NCBI GenBank assembly: GCA_029239755.1
Contig: JARBUI010000006.1
Location: forward strand, 75,529 to 139,528
DNA from: Clostridia bacterium
Lineage (GTDB): Bacteria > Bacillota > Clostridia > Lachnospirales > Cellulosilyticaceae
Direction of reading: 5' to 3'
DNA: 64,000 nucleotides
Position 1 is the first letter of the stretch. Every line of letters starts with the position of its first letter. Of this stretch, positions 63,670-64,000 are shown piece by piece. The translations under genes were made by a program, and so were the position numbers. The notes under the pieces are model-generated. The model searched no databases. It was not told the origin of the DNA and worked only from the letters and a program-made list of their open reading frames with translations.

Positions 63670-63914
63670 CTAAACCAATAATACTGAATACCATGACTTA
63701 TTAGAATCTGTGTCTTGCCTATATACTTTTCTCGTTTTGATGTTTTTGTCAATATTATCGATTATCTCGATATAATCTATCGTTTCTTCTGATTCCGGAT
63801 CTATCCATTCTAGCGTTTTTTCCTCAGAATCAATATCTATATATTGAACCTCTGAAAATGATGATTTTATAACGAAAATGCCAAGTTTTAATAATCCTTC
63901 TGGATTTTATCCAT
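63670..63914 (-). pseudogene. Frameshifted remnant of a small protein gene
   Basis: On the minus strand an ATG at 63912-63914 (GAGG two bases away, AAAGG further up) opens MDKIQ and meets a stop four codons later. Shifting by one base continues for about 75 codons as EGLLKLGIFVIKSSF, QYIDIDSEEKTLEWIDPE, then DNIDKNIKTRKVYRQ, to a TAG at 63670. A single-base deletion or insertion in the CCAGAAGGATT stretch would explain this, or a sequencing error. The predicted product is small, acidic and unrecognised. The rest of 63447-64000 shows no other gene; the last 85 bases hold nothing I can interpret. Confidence 0.4.
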
Positions 63915-64000
63915 TTCCTCTAGCCTTTCTTTTATACAAATACTAGTTAAGCACTACTCTATTCAAATCCCATGTCTCCTCGCACTCCTAAACCTTCTCA

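Noticed and set aside
63670..63914. Intact small gene at the right edge
   Set aside because: No single frame links a start codon to the 75-codon open stretch; a frameshift or sequence error is needed.

Overview
This 64-kb window looks like chromosome of a low-GC, anaerobic, plant-polysaccharide-using Clostridia member. Evidence for this is the AT-rich sequence with strong Shine-Dalgarno sites, YesM/YesN two-component systems beside CUT1 sugar importers, a pyrophosphate-type phosphofructokinase, an SLH-domain protein and a Gly-X-Thr collagen-like protein. A Lachnospirales or Cellulosilyticum-like source is possible, but that is only an impression. No rRNA, tRNA, CRISPR array, transposase or prophage gene was seen.

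Layout. (1) 1-24 kb, galactoside use: a partial TIM-barrel sugar-phosphate isomerase/epimerase, a DeoR repressor, an AraC activator divergent from a GH42 beta-galactosidase, and two complete CUT1 import systems. Each system has a lipoprotein binding protein, two permeases, a YesM-type kinase and a YesN-type regulator, but no ATPase subunit. They are interleaved with two GH36-clan alpha-galactosidase-type enzymes. Together these should import and hydrolyse alpha- and beta-galactosides (melibiose/raffinose and galactan oligosaccharides). (2) 24-28.7 kb, housekeeping: an MBL-fold hydrolase, a membrane-anchored MutS-like ATPase, PPi-type phosphofructokinase and a YcxB-like protein. (3) 28.7-34.7 kb, four-carbon sugar-acid catabolism: KdgT-type permease, RpiB-like isomerase, DUF1537 kinase and PdxA2 dehydrogenase, divergent from a TpiA homologue and followed by a DeoR regulator. 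The expected route is D-threonate (or erythronate) to its 4-phosphate and then to dihydroxyacetone phosphate. (4) 34.9-42.7 kb, polyamine use: a PII-family protein between two intrinsic terminators, then potABCD, an aldehyde dehydrogenase and a class III aminotransferase (putrescine to GABA).

(5) 42.7-47.1 kb: two single-pass membrane proteins with helical tails, a chemotaxis-type receptor whose sugar-binding domain follows the signalling domain, and a YbaK/ProX-type deacylase. (6) 47.2-57.2 kb, a [NiFe]-hydrogenase operon: an unusual cytochrome-b5-like/collagen-like protein, hydrogenase small and large subunits, a maturation protease and hypA-B-F-C-D-E, ending in a strong terminator. This is the most interesting part of the window. 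The first gene has two cytochrome-b5-like domains flanking a (Gly-Ile-Thr-Gly-Pro-Thr)n stretch, and the small subunit lacks both a Tat signal and one canonical proximal-cluster cysteine. (7) 57.3-64 kb: a DUF218 protein, an SLH protein, then small, poorly recognisable minus-strand genes, a HEAT-repeat protein and a frameshifted remnant. That arrangement resembles an accessory or immunity-gene array.

Intergenic sequence also carries a family of long inverted repeats (17.0, 17.2 and 40.9 kb). They share a conserved core, but their arms differ in sequence while staying fully complementary.
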